Positions 8,374 through 20,087 of a stretch of DNA of 64,000 bases are shown here, in pieces. Origin of the DNA: Symsagittifera roscoffensis (lineage: Eukaryota; Xenacoelomorpha; Acoela; Convolutidae); assembly GCF_963678635.1 (NCBI RefSeq), contig NC_087063.1, forward strand, positions 75,477,617 through 75,541,616. The letters are read 5' to 3'. The notes under the pieces were generated by a model. It had not been told where the DNA came from and searched no databases. It saw nothing but the letters and a program-made list of their open reading frames with translations. Positions within the stretch are counted from its first letter, which is position 1. Each line of letters starts with the position of its first letter. The position numbers and the translations under genes were made by a program.

Positions 8374-11303
8374 TACACGTTTTTATAGGGCTCCTGGGTG
8401 TTATTCTTTTTTAACATCATGACCGGCAGAACCGTTAACGAGCACTCCGCGCCGAGCGGATGCTCACATTAACGCCCTTAGAAGGCCTAAACCGCCGGGG
8501 CGGAAGGGTAGTTCGGAACGCGGAAGCCTTCCGGATTACCGTGAATAGCTTTTTAACTTAGTTAAGACCGAAAATTCACGAACCAGGAAGGGTGGGGGGA
8601 TCGGCCATTCCCTCGTTTCCTGAAAGGTTTGTGACCAAAAATACTTAAAAATATATATAAAACCAAACAAAAAGTAGTATAGTACCCAAGAAAAACAAAA
8701 AACATAAAAAATAACCGAAAGAACCAAAAACAGTAAAAAAAAAAAAAGTAAAAAATCAGTAGAAATCATCCCCCCAGACAAGATGTGATCCGACTCCCCC
8801 CCGTTGTTGTTGATAGATATATTGTTGTTACAGGCATTTATATCAGTCAGGATTGTTACGATCAGTTTTGTAGTCCGTTTGTGAGGCTTGTACTGTAGGG
8901 TTATTTGAGCATTTAAGCACGTTAATGATAAATTGCGCTCAATCCGGAAGGGTCAGCTGATTTGCGCTCAATTCGGAAGGGTCTTGGGAGAAGACTGATC
9001 CGGCAAGCAGTACAAGGAGCAACAAGAAGGGGCTCAACGACAACAACAATCGACTGTTGGGTATCGTTAACAAGTTTTGTATCCCTTTTGGTACAGAAAT
9101 TAAGATAGTAATCTGTGGGGGGCTCCTTAATTCGGATATTAAACAAACCCGGAGGGGTATAGTATAACTAATATTATTACTAATATAGCCTATATTAATA
9201 CTCTTATACCGTTTTTCAGTGAAAAACACAGAAAGCAGACCGCTTTTTAGGGTCAAAATAGCGATATTTTGATCCCCCACAAGTCGCGATTTTTGAGATA
9301 TCGATATTTTTTGAAACGGAAAAAAGCGCTTAAGTAGTGTGTTACATCGTAACTGCACTACCATAATAGATAGAACCGGTTAAGTATAGTTCGGAAGTGG
9401 TTGGAACTATTTTGGAACCAAAAACCGAATTTTCGTGATTTTTGAGAAACCGAAACACTGAAAATTCGGAAATTTTTTTGAAATTTTTGAGTTATAACAG
9501 TAAAAATAGTTGTTCAGACAACGTCCACTAGTGAATCTACAAGTTTTAAAACCCGCTACCCGAAAGCCTTCGGGGTTGCAGAGAAATCGAACTTAACGTG
9601 TTTGATTTGGTGGATTCATCAATCCGGAGGGGTACAGGTAGCATAGTTTTTTTGCAAATTTTTTCAACTAAAGCGTTTTATATCGGGTCTTTTGCATTGA
9701 ACTAGAAGAGTATAGGCCTTCTGAGCTCGGATCAATAATTTTTAGGTCGAAAGGACCAGATTTGCGGAAAAAGTTAGGCGGAACCTATAAGAGAGAAATT
9801 TCTTGACTTTAGAAAAAAGACGTTTTGGTTAATAACTTTGGAACTACTAGGCATATCGAGTTGATCTTAGTACCGATAAATCAGAAATTAGCTGAGCTTA
9901 CTGATAGGAACAGAAGTTTTTCGGAAAAGCAAGCGTGAAAAATTTTTGAGGTTGTTTTTAGCAAATTCACCAATTTGGGAGGGTAGCCCCTTCACGTTTT
10001 ATAAATTTCTTTTAGAAAAGCCCTTATACCCCTACCAAAAGGTAATAGCGATTGAATAAAGTAACTTTAGGCCGTTCTAGACGAAAAGGGAAGGCTAAAG
10101 GCACAGAAAAACCTTATTCGAGCCGAAGTTAGGCGAGCGATAAGACCCTTCACCGTTAGTGTGAATTGTCAAATAAGAGGCTTAACTTCAATCCGGAAGG
10201 GTCTAGGAAAGTAGTACATACCCTTCCTAGTTAATTGAAAGAGCAAAATTGCATCGGAGAACGTATCCGGAGGGGTATAGGTTGAAAGAAGGAAATTTCC
10301 GAAAAGCTACTTTTACAAAACCGGAGGGCTCCCAATCCGGAGGGGTCAAATTTTTTTTTTCAAATTAGGAGGGGTCCGAACCCGGAGGGGTCTTGCAGTT
10401 GCTAATTCGGAGGGGTCCAAATCCGGAGGGGTCTTATATTAACTAACTCAGAGGGGTCCCAATCCGGAGGCGTCTAGATTTTGTTAGTACGGAAGGGTCC
10501 TATTTGTGCCAGTCCGGAGGGGTTTTATTTTATTAAAGGACTTAGGTAGACGGAAGACAAACTAAAGTGAGAGGTATTAGGTTATTAGCAGACAGGCTAG
10601 GAATCAGTGACTGCACTGGTAACTTGCCTTTCAATAAGAACCAGACCAAAACAAAACAGGTCCGAACTCGGATATTCGCGATACTAAGTCTAAACTAAAA
10701 AGAGCGTAATTCATTGGTGTGGATTGAAACCCAATACGTTTTTGTGAAAAGTGACTGCCCTGAGGATTTTAGTAGGTCTAGCTCGGGCAGTCCGAAGGCA
10801 GATAGGTAACACAGTACTCGGTGGGTGCAATAGACGCCCACTTGAAAAAATTACTGCCTTCAAAGTTTTGTCTGTTTGGTGCAGCACCGAGCAGGGAAAG
10901 CTTTTTCTTTAAAAGACAAGTTCGACTATTGTACTGTGACAGACTAAAGGTACACTACACATACGTTTTTTTCATAGAGGCATTAATATTCTGTCATTAT
11001 ATATTTTTTTGTTTTTGATTTTAAATCAACGTAAGCTGTGCTTGATTGGGTAGTGAGTACACTATCTTTTAAATTGACTGATAACATCATATTGTGCTAC
11101 TTTTCAAATCTTACGACCGATAATCGGTTAATGTGAATAAATTTTATACAAACTGTACTCTGATAACAGACAGGGATTCGTGGTCACTATTTAATAGAAT
11201 CTTGTGAAATTTATTGTGTTGTGTCATTATTATTGGTAATCGAACTATAAGGTCACTAGCAATCGAATTAAGTGCATAGGCATTATAAAGTGACAAATAG
11301 AGA
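8374..11303 (+). other. Long untranslated leader of the giant element
   Basis: About 2.9 kb separate the 5' LTR from the first ORF, with no substantial open frame. The first 180 bases are GC-rich with short palindromes (GGAAGCCTTCC near 8522, and the pair GAGCACTCCGC / GCGGATGCTC near 8439-8463). I find no convincing tRNA primer-binding site directly behind the LTR. The rest carries a scattered family of CCGGAGGGGT motifs (separate entry). Confidence 0.7.
8941..10526 (+). repeat. Dispersed array of (A)ATCCGGAGGGGTC motifs
   Basis: Close variants of ATCCGGAGGGGTC occur near 8942, 8971, 9147, 9622, 10191, 10264, 10321, 10335, 10373, 10381, 10405, 10421, 10448, 10462, 10489 and 10512, nearly all in the same orientation. 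Twelve fall within 10190-10525 at irregular spacing of about 8-75 bases. The core CCGGAGGGGT is kept while the sequence between copies is unrelated, unlike an ordinary tandem repeat. Reverse-type GGAAGCCTTCCGG / GCCTTCGGGG variants lie near 7830, 8522 and 9570. Confidence 0.85.
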
Positions 11304-11726
11304 ATGAGTCTAGACAAGTCAAGGATACCGAAACGAGGTAATAGCTCTAGGAAATTCATACCTGAAAAGCAAAGAAAAACGATGACCGATCCTTTTGTGG
11401 ATTGGATCAATCGATCTCGGACCGACAAAGGGGAGACGTTTTCAGGCAGAATGGTTGAAACAAGGAGTCAGAAGACCTCAGAAGAGCGAAAAGAACTGTT
11501 AGAAGTGGAGGTCAATACGGACGATGCCATGAACGACAACCAGGAAGTACATGGACTGGAAGGGAGAGGCAGAAGGCTGGCGAGTGAATCTACTCCGGTA
11601 GAACAGGGCCAAGATTTTGCCTTTTCCACCGGGACATTGGATCGAGAGGAGATATCGGAACTGTCCGACAACTCAACTGAAATAGCGGCAACTAGAAGAT
11701 CTCCAACAGACAACACTATGAACTGA
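11304..11726 (+). CDS. Small leading ORF of the giant element (N-terminal Gag region or separate ORF)
   Basis: This 140-codon stretch begins MSLDKSRIPKRG, is basic at its N-terminus and turns acidic and S/T-rich (SELSDNSTE) toward the end. No domain is recognisable. It ends 34 bases before the next long frame, which is in a different phase with its own ATG at 11761. It could therefore be a distinct first protein, or the Gag N-terminus separated by an indel. Confidence 0.55.
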   Translation: MSLDKSRIPKRGNSSRKFIPEKQRKTMTDPFVDWINRSRTDKGETFSGRMVETRSQKTSEERKELLEVEVNTDDAMNDNQEVHGLEGRGRRLASESTPVEQGQDFAFSTGTLDREEISELSDNSTEIAATRRSPTDNTMN

Positions 11727-11760
11727 GAAACAAACAACGTCATCATCGTTCTCAGAAAGA

Positions 11761-14130
11761 ATGAGGAACACCTTAGGAAACATCTTCCCCCTCACCATGG
11801 GAGGAGGCGCAGGAAATGAAGGTGAATCCCAGGAGGAAGAGGACGAAGAAGAGCAAGGGTACTTTGGGTCTCAAGTCAGCCTCAATAGTTCGACCCAGGA
11901 GAATGAGGCATACACCGACAGAGAGACTGGAACCATTGACAAATTTGGTGTGGTGAGAATGATAAGCAAAGAGGCAAACACACCGGGCCAGTCGAGAGGC
12001 TTCGCGATTATGACAAATTCAGAGCCGCAAACTGGAGAGACTAGAAACAGAGGGCTAGGCAACGCATTGGCGAATCCTGAGGTGGATAATGAAAAGACGT
12101 CGAGGCAGAGAGTCAAGGCCCGGATCTCGACCAGCACGAAGCTACCTGGGACCGACAGGGTTACACCACCACTAGTGACGCCACTCGTGGATAACGGGGC
12201 AGCACTAGAGGAAGCCTTAAACAACATAGTGGACAATTTAGGAGAACAAAATGAACAGATGTCCATAAGAATGAGTGAACTAGAAAGAGCAGTTCACATT
12301 GAAAGGGAAAGTCTGCGGGAAGAAATAAACCGCAATAGACAAGAAGTTGGCAGGAGCGAAAAACGCTTGAAAGAAAGAACGGACGAGCATATGGCGAAGA
12401 ACTTGTCGCGAATGACAAGAGAGGCGGAACAGTGAGAGTTACGCTTAAGAGACGACATGGAGAAGTTAAGAATTCAGCAAGAGCAGTCTCTTGGGACTCT
12501 TGACACAAAGATAGACGCGATGATGGAGAGGCGAACTCAGGCTATCATGGATAGGTTGGACGGGCTACTAAGCAGCAAGAGTGGACCAAAAGAAGGAGAA
12601 CCGAACTCGGGAGGTCCCAGCAGGGAACCGAGGGTGAACTTCAATGAACATCAAAAGAGGAAGACGTATGGATCCACTAGAGGCAGGGGCAGTTCATCAG
12701 GCTATGCCACAAGGGGTAATGGAGCATGGGGCCCGAACAGTAGAACAAATTCAACGGGGAACAGACAGACCTCTAATGAACGACCAACGCAAGGCACACA
12801 TGCGACGGGGAGAAGTGATTCCGGTAACAGGGGGCATGCAAGCCCGAGGAGGGGTCATGTGGGCCAAGCGGGAAACACTCACGGCGATTCGGATTGCAGG
12901 GATGCACCGCATACAGAGCCTTTGACGAGGTGTGAGGACACTCAGGCGGGACACTCAAGGGATGCTACGGTAATGGCCACAGCATTTGAACCCCTAAACA
13001 GGTCCTTGGAGACATTCCTTACAAGGTTATCCAGAAACAATGAACGCAGTGAGAAGTCCAGAAGAGTCTTTAAGAAACCAAGATGTTATAAAGACGAATC
13101 TGATGGCTGTTTTGATACCTGGATAGAGGTAATGAAGCTGCATTTCGAGGAAGAGGACTTGTCGGAGAGACAGGGATGCAGTGCGCTCACCAGCAATTTG
13201 GAAGGGACAGCCCTGAACTGTGTCATGGCCCAGAAGCAATATCAGCGTGACACAGCTGAAAAAATCTTCGAGATCTTGTTAAACCGTTTTGGATCAGGGC
13301 TGCAGGGGCACCAAGCGATGATGCGCTTCGAGAAACGGAGGCAACGAGAAGATGAAACGATAGACAAGTTTCTCGATGACTTGCAAATGCTGAGAAGACG
13401 CAGCCAACCGGATGAGTCAAACCGAAAGATGAACCTGGCCGTAGCCTCAAAATTCATCGATGGTGTGAAGAATGATGAACTTCGAACGATGCTAGCAACG
13501 CATTACACGCCACTATCAACCAATGCGCCAACACCAGAGGAGTTGAAGCTCAAGTCAAAAGAGTATCTTTTGTTGAAACCTCCTTCAAGATCTGGATACT
13601 ACAAGAACAATTATGGCAATTTTAACAACGGACCAGCAAACCAAGGGAACAATTGGTACATACCGAGGGATGATATGGACAAGAGACGCTCTTGTGCCAA
13701 TTGCAGTTCAACGCACCATCATGTGTCAGCATGCCCAGCTTACAAACAAGGCATGAAAGCATTAGGCTTTAGCCTCGAGGACAAAGATGCGTCAGAATTG
13801 GACCATGAGGATTTCATGAGAGGAGTAATTGCAAAATTTGGCCCGAGGTGTTTCTTTTGCAACTTGGAAGGTCATTTTAAATCAGATTGTCCGCAATTCT
13901 GGGATGCAGTGGCAGACATCAAGCATCCAAGACATGAAGAAGCTTTGTCAGGAGTGAAAGCCAGCAAGGCTCGACTTTTGAGTGAAGCAGAGGCACGCAG
14001 AAAGGATAAACCTCAAGAGCTGGCGGCAAAGAAAATGCAAGCGGTAACAGAGGAAACACGTGAACCGCAACCAGCTACCGCGGCTGATGACTTCAAGATC
14101 GATTATAGGCAGCCGCGAGGGATGCTCTAA
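11761..14130 (+). pseudogene. gag: Gag polyprotein with two CCHC zinc knuckles, one in-frame stop
   Basis: The frame from ATG 11761 is interrupted by a single TGA at 12433-12435 and continues in the same phase to 14130. Residues encoded at about 13000-13570 resemble the conserved Gag core of Ty3/Gypsy elements (FDTWIEVMKLHF, LEGTALNCV, FEILLNRFGSGLQGHQAM, RREDETIDKFLDDLQMLRR-type blocks). Two CX2CX4HX4C knuckles follow, at about 13693-13734 (C-ANC-SSTHH-HVSAC) and 13849-13890 (CFFCNLEGHFKSDC). The region between 12235 and 12550 is a probable coiled coil rich in E, R and Q. Gag would form the particle and bind RNA. The following protease ORF is in another phase, reached by an indel or frameshift near 14120. 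Confidence 0.88.
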
Positions 14131-14135
14131 ATAGG

Positions 14136-15140
14136 GTGCAGCAGGAACTGGTGACGAAAGAGATCGAACAAAAAGTGAGACTTGAACTGGAGAATGAGAA
14201 ACTTCAGGAGCAACTGAATACCTTCGAAGCGACGGAGTTCGAAGAAACTAAAGCACCAAGCAGTTTGAGCTTGAAACTTAATGTGATCTCCGGTCAGAGG
14301 TTCGGCATGGTGCCGCAAGGAAGCAAGATACAGTGGATAATCTCAGTGGCTGGACATCAGGTGATCAGAAATCTGAGTGAACCATCTGAGTTCACTTTGA
14401 TGCATTTGGACACATATGCGGATTATCTGAGGCAGGTGGAGCCACGCACCGAGTCGAGAGCCGTGCGAGCACTACTAACGACGGGTGGCCCTCGCATGAA
14501 GAAACTTCATGGACGCTACCTAGAGGTCTATGGGCCGTGTCAAGTGATGCTGAACGTGGATGGAATCAGTATCTACACCAGGACTTATGTAACAACAGAT
14601 GATGACCAAATGGGGCAAATCTATTTGGGTGAAGAGGAACTCAAAGTCCGCAGGATAGGCCATGACGCCATGATGGAACAAGACGCAGTACACATTGGGT
14701 ATGAAGCAGATGTGACCGCACATCTGCTCGACACCAACGGAACAAAAATCGGAGTCACAGGGCTTCTGGACACAGGAGCGGTAGTGAGTGTGATGCCGAT
14801 AAAAACTTGGGAAAGAATGGGCTTCACGCGGGAAGATCTAATTCCAACGAATCTCCGACTGGCCGCCGCCAATCGAGGAGCTATCTACGTAGCCGGAAGA
14901 ACACCAATAACGGTCCTCCACATGGGAGGACGGGATCTTTGGATGAGCTTCCTGGTGGTAGAGAATTTGGACGACGCCGACCAATTCATCTTGGGCAGAG
15001 ATTTTGTCAGGAATTTTGACGTGATGATTGACTTGAACAACGGTCTGATACGGATTAGAAACCCGGACCGGAAGTATGTTAAGAGACCAATTAATAGGAT
15101 AATAGCAGACAAAAACAAGGTTACCAATTTTTTTGGATAA
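14136..15140 (+). CDS. Retropepsin-type aspartic protease region of Pol
   Basis: This ORF follows Gag in a different phase; sense coding is already visible a few codons before 14136 (DALNRVQQELV). An N-terminal coiled-coil-like stretch leads to the catalytic block GLLDTGAVVSVMP at about 14760-14800, with the downstream FILGRDF flap-partner block near 14987, the classic arrangement of a retroviral-type protease that works as a dimer. It would cut Gag and Pol. The frame ends at 15140 in a T7 run (15127-15133), and the coding sense continues in another phase from about 15133, so a one-base change in the run is likely. Confidence 0.85.
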   Translation: MQQELVTKEIEQKVRLELENEKLQEQLNTFEATEFEETKAPSSLSLKLNVISGQRFGMVPQGSKIQWIISVAGHQVIRNLSEPSEFTLMHLDTYADYLRQVEPRTESRAVRALLTTGGPRMKKLHGRYLEVYGPCQVMLNVDGISIYTRTYVTTDDDQMGQIYLGEEELKVRRIGHDAMMEQDAVHIGYEADVTAHLLDTNGTKIGVTGLLDTGAVVSVMPIKTWERMGFTREDLIPTNLRLAAANRGAIYVAGRTPITVLHMGGRDLWMSFLVVENLDDADQFILGRDFVRNFDVMIDLNNGLIRIRNPDRKYVKRPINRIIADKNKVTNFFG

Positions 15141-15939
15141 AAAAGTAAAACTACAACCAGGACAAGCTGTGGTAGCAATTTTTAGAATGAGAAATTTGAA
15201 TTCGTTAAGTGATAGTAAACAGTCTTGCTTAGTACCGAATCCAAATAGTCAGAGTTCGGTGATTTTAGGCCGGAATTTCTCGGTAACGCGAAGCGGACTG
15301 TGTGTCAGTGTGTTGTTGAACACAGTGGACACCACGGTTTCAATCCAGCGTGGAAAGAAGCTTGGCTACCCTTTGCCGATGAGGACCGACTATGAGGAGA
15401 CATAAAACTTGAAGGAATATAGTGTGAAAAACTGTCCCTATCATGCCAATAAAGATAAAATTTTAAAGAGGATTAATGAACTAAAATCTATTCATAAATT
15501 GTTTTCAATGAAATCCGAAACGGACGACGGCTTATCAAGCTGCTCGAATTTTCCGGAACGCCCCTCGTCATATGAACTAGAATCTGACAAACCGGTTTTG
15601 CCAGAGATAGAACATTTAAAAGGGAAAATAAGTGAGGGAGATTTCGAAAAATTGCGGGACCTCCTAAATCGGAACGCAGATGTATTTTCAAAACATAAGG
15701 CGGATATCGGTTGCTGTAATTTCGTCGAACACGAAATCGAACTAGAAGAGGGCGCCGTTCCCCATAGGGAAGGCGCAAGGCGAATGACGCCACACAAATC
15801 GGAAGCGTGCCGAGCGGAAATAGAAATGTTGCTTGAATACGAGATGATAGAACCCTCGAAATTGCCATGGGCTTGCGGGGTAGTAATGGCGAAAAAGAAA
15901 GGGGAAAGCTTAGATTTTGTTGCGACTTTCGTTACTTGA
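15133..15939 (+). pseudogene. Pol linker and N-terminal part of reverse transcriptase, broken
   Basis: The frame is open from 15133 except for a TAA at 15403-15405, then runs to 15939. It ends with typical RT entry blocks: EHEIELEEGAVPHREGARR, then EIEMLLEYEMIEPSKLPWACGVVMAKKK. After KKK the phase is lost at about 15911: reading one base differently gives the expected CDFRYLN block. The palm and fingers then continue in the phase of the next entry. Confidence 0.82.
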
Positions 15940-17414
15940 ACGCGGTAACGATATAAGATGCGTACCCGATACCGCGAATAGACGAGAGCCTATCTAAGCT
16001 TGGTGATGCCAAGTTTTTCACCACATTGGACTTAGGCTCTGCCTTCTGGCAGGTCCCTCTGCGGAAGAAGGACAGAGAGAAAACCGGATTCGCGTGCGAA
16101 TTGGAATTGTACCAGTGGAAGAGGATGCCCTTCGGCTTGTGCAATGCAACGGCCACTTTTCAAAGACTGATGGCTCAGGTTTTGACGAGAGTGACCAAGA
16201 AGTACGGGAATCTCGTGATGTGTTACGTGGATGACGTAGTCATAGCGACACCGACCCTGGAAGACCACATTGATAGGCTCGATGAGGTCTTTGGATGCAT
16301 GAAAAGAGCAGTATTGAAGTGCAAACCATCAAAATGTGAAATCCTTAGGGATTCGATTAAGTACCTGGGAAGAATGGTAGATAGGCATGGTGTGAGGCCG
16401 GACCCGGAAGCAGTGGAAGCAGTGTTGACATGGAAAGCTCCCAGAACGGACACACAGCTCCTGAGCTTCCTTGGGTTTGCCAATTACTACCGGGAATTCA
16501 TAAAAGAATATGCGGACAAGGTGTATCCGATGCAGAAGCTGATGCGCAACAAGGGGAAAAAGTTCGAATCGAACGATGAGGCACAGGTTGCTTTCGAGAA
16601 CATAAAGCGGGAACTGTGCGAAGCGCCAGTGCTGGGCATGCCTACAGAAAAGGGCATGTATGTTCTTGACACAGACGCATCAGTAGTGGCCATCTCAGGA
16701 ATCTTACATCAAGAGCAAGAATGGAACGGAAGAACAGTTCTCCGTCCCATTGCATACGGCAGCAAGGTCTTGAGTGACACAGAGATGAAATATGGCGCAC
16801 CAAAAGCAGAAATGTTTGCAGTAGTCACCTTCGTGGAAAAGTACCGTGCATACTTGGGGAGCGCTCCCTTCAAGTTACGCGTGGACAACAGAGCGTTATC
16901 CTGGTTGAAAACCTACTCAATGGATCAGAGTTATATTGGTAGATGGATAGTAAGATTGGATGGCTACCATATGCTAATCGAACATAGGAGGCGTGATAAA
17001 CACCAGAATGCTGACAGCCTCAGCAAGAAAACTGAGTTCTATGAATTATTGGAGCAGAAGCAGGCCAATCAGGCGGAAATAAAGGAGGGATTCTCATTTC
17101 TGGACAAAGAAACTTATGAAGCGCTTCCCTTAACGAGATGGTTGGATAAGTCTGGACATCCAATTCCAGGGCATCCTGAGTTACCTGTAGAGAAAGCAAC
17201 CGAGATAAAGATCCTATCCAAGGAGGAGGAGGACCCGGTCCCCTTGGATCTGTTGCTGCGCTCGAATCTGGTCCTGCAAGAACTCTCTCGCGTGAACATA
17301 AACAGCCTCTCATTATTGGATAGAACGGTGCAGGTCACACCGCAAGTGATGCGGATGCTGAGTGGATTGCTAGAAAGGGAAGTGACCAGAGATGGCATCG
17401 CTAACAGTCAGTGA
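15913..17414 (+). pseudogene. Reverse transcriptase and RNase H, one nonsense codon
   Basis: RT blocks run CDFRYLNAV (15921 on), LDLGSAFWQVPL with the first catalytic Asp, MPFGLCNATATFQRLM, and YVDDVV at about 16224-16240, the catalytic pair of Ty3/Gypsy RTs. A TAA at 15954-15956 interrupts the frame just after NAVTI. RNase H follows with DTDAS (about 16668), KAEMFAV, the RVDNRAL block and HQNADSLSK, the usual four acidic positions. The enzyme would copy the RNA and degrade the template. The end overlaps the next frame by 23 bases in a different phase. Confidence 0.9.
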
Positions 17415-19440
17415 GAAGGTGAAGATCATGCCGTCCAGACGACAGCACGAAGAGAACGAGAGGGATTGTAGGACAATAGTTCAGCAACTAGTATCCTCAA
17501 TACCCCACGAGATTTTAACCAGTACTTCTTACGGACAGAAAGAACAGGGGGGCAGCAAGCGAAAGAAAACCGTCACCTTTGTGGACCAGGATAAGGAAGG
17601 TGAAAAGGTAGAACAAAACCTGCTACAAGACTATTTGTCCGGGGAGACGAATGATGAGAAAAACCAGCGATCACAAGATCAACACCCGGGAATATAAAGT
17701 TTGTCCGGGGAGTCTGAGAAAGACAAGAAAATTCCTGATGAGAAACAGGACCTAGAGAACAAGGTTTTGTCCGGGGAGTTCAGATGGATGCGAAGAATAC
17801 ACATACATGATCTGGAGGAGCGTGCAGTCTCCAGCACAACCTCATCGACGGATCACGATTCCCGAAACTCAGGAATGGACACCTATTCAGACAGGAATTC
17901 GAACTCGGGATCAGAACTGTCAGAACTAGCGATACACACACTACTAGTGGAAACTCGGGCAAGGGACCTGGACAGAGAGGTGTACCAGGATCCTGACAGC
18001 GATCGCTACCTTATACCAAGCGAAAGAGTCTTTGACAACGCAGCGGATGACTTGGAGACAATAGCGGTATCGAAGCGTTCGATAAGTCTGTTGCCGCAGG
18101 AAGAGGTAGTCAGGACTGATCTTCAGCCGTTTAAACAAGAAACACAGCCGTTGGCGAAGATTTGGTGCGTTAAGATGGAAGAAGACACACAACAGCCTAA
18201 TGAGCTGAATAGTCAGATGAGGGTCATGAAGACGTACTTGAAGGCGAGATACAGACTCTCGGATTTTCTCAGGGCGCATAGAAATGATCGCATGACAAGC
18301 AACCTGAAAAGGTGGATCGAGAATGGTTCTCCGGATAAAGGAGACCTCGAGGAAGATAGTTATCGCATCCTGAGACAATACTTCATGCAGAAGGAAGGGA
18401 GGCTATATTTGAACAAGGACGGGATTGTGGCTTGCAAAAGAAGGGAGGAAGACAGAGTCCTATACAAGTATAACGCGATAGTGTTACCGCAACTCTATAA
18501 GACAGAGCTATTATTCAGGTCACATGATCAGATGGGCCATCAGGGGATCGACAAAGTATATCAGAGGATCCTGAAGCGCTTTGAGTGGCCTGGGATGAAA
18601 AAGGCATGCGAGAAGTGGGTAACAGCATGTCTGTCATGCCAACAGGTCAAGGATCCAAGGAAGTTGCGATTTCCTTTACAATCGATCGAGTCGTCTGAAT
18701 TCAACGAGGTGGTGCAGATAGATCACCAAAAGATATGCATGACAGACAATGATTATAATCAGGTGCTGGTCATGATAGATCATTTTACGAAGTATGCAGA
18801 GGCCGTGCCCTGCATAACTGCCTCGGCGGAAGAGACATGCGACCACCTGATCGATACGTGGATAGCAGGACATGGTTGTCCGATGACGTTTCAATCGGAT
18901 AATGGAACAGCTTTCGTAGGAGAGCTTACGAAAGAGCTTATGAGACGCTCACAGGTCGCTCAGGCTCACTCCACGACATACCACCCTCAGACGAATGGCT
19001 TAGTGGAAAGACAGAATAGGACGTTAGTGTCGATGCTGAGAGTATATTGTTCCAGGTACATGACCGATTGGGACAGATACCTTCCACAGGTGATGGGAGC
19101 ATATAACAGCACGCAACACTTCACCACCGGAGTCAGTCCACACATGATGCCAACTGGGCACGAAAAGTCTTTACCCTTAACCTTCTTCTACCCAGAGTAT
19201 GGGGGAAAGAAAACGTCCCCACAGGTCTACGTGAGGGATGTGATCAGACGCCAACAGGAGTTGAACGATTTCTGTACACGAAAAACTCAGCAAGCACAGG
19301 CAAGGCAGAGGAAAAGATTCGACAAGAAAGCAGCTGGTGCAAAGGCTTACTCGGTGGGAGACTACGTATGGGTATTTCATAACGTTATACCACCAAAAGG
19401 GACGAAAAAGCTCCTAAAAAATGGAGGGGACCCTTCATGA
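17392..19440 (+). pseudogene. Linker and integrase (HHCC, DD35E), one in-frame stop
   Basis: The frame runs from 17392 with one TAA at 17695-17697. A long, acidic, S/T-rich linker precedes the integrase. The zinc-binding module reads HDQMGHQGIDKVY then CLSCQQ at about 18520-18645. The core has QIDHQ, FQSDNG and GLVERQ, with 35 residues between the second Asp and the Glu. The stretch GVSPHMM and a basic tail follow. It would insert the cDNA, leaving the 3-bp duplication seen at both insertion sites. At 19416-19422 the heptamer A_AAA_AAT sits in the zero frame; a -1 shift there joins the WRGPF block of the next ORF. Confidence 0.9.
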
Positions 19441-20087
19441 TTACAGAGGTGCACCAGGAGGGACGCTTTTATAGACTGAGTGCTGGCCGAGCCGCCCACT
19501 ACGAGAACATCAAGCCACACAATCGATCGACAGAAGACTGGTGTATACCTGCGGACATGGAAGAAGGGGATTATCTAATGATGGATCCTGCTTGTGAGGT
19601 CAATGAAAAGGGCACCAGGGAGAAGAACGATGGAAACGAAGTCGTAGAGGAAGGTACGGATACACCGCTGGACCTGGATCCAAACGAGGAGATCGAAGCG
19701 GACGATGAAACCTTACCCTACGCAGAGGAAGATTGGCAGGATCCCGAACAGATAGAGGTTCCCAAGAACTTGGAACCGGATCTTCCGTTCACGATACAGA
19801 CTCGTCAGAAGGACGGGACGAGACCAAGAAAGAAATACAATCCTTACGGTGACGACTTTGTAGTGGATAGGATAGATCTGAAGAAGATAATGGAGGAAGT
19901 AGTGGGTCTAGAGGAAATAACTGTGTCACAAGACATTGACATAGTCGATGATCATGACGATGAGTGGGTTGACGACTGGTCGAAACCCGAAGTAAAATTC
20001 GACGACGAGCAACAGCAGTCATATGAACAAGACTTGACAAACCTGCGTGTCTTAGAGTGGCTGAATGATTCAAGACGTAGACCGTGA
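19422..20087 (+). pseudogene. Integrase C-terminal GPF module and acidic Pol extension
   Basis: Reading from 19422 gives WRGPFMITEV and, further on, RAAHYENIKPH, the GPY/F-type module found at the C-terminus of Ty3/Gypsy integrases. A long acidic region (EEGDYLMMD, DLDPNEEIEADDETLPY, DDHDDEWVDDW) follows. The frame ends prematurely at 20087 because about 35 bases are missing after LEWLN near 20067; the left copy (5615-5810) keeps them, which shows that this ORF continued into the macrodomain-like part. Confidence 0.8.

Noticed and set aside
8374-8420. tRNA primer-binding site behind the 5' LTR
   Set aside because: No stretch directly after the LTR looks complementary to a tRNA 3' end (no TGG at the right place). 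Priming may be unusual, but I cannot show it.
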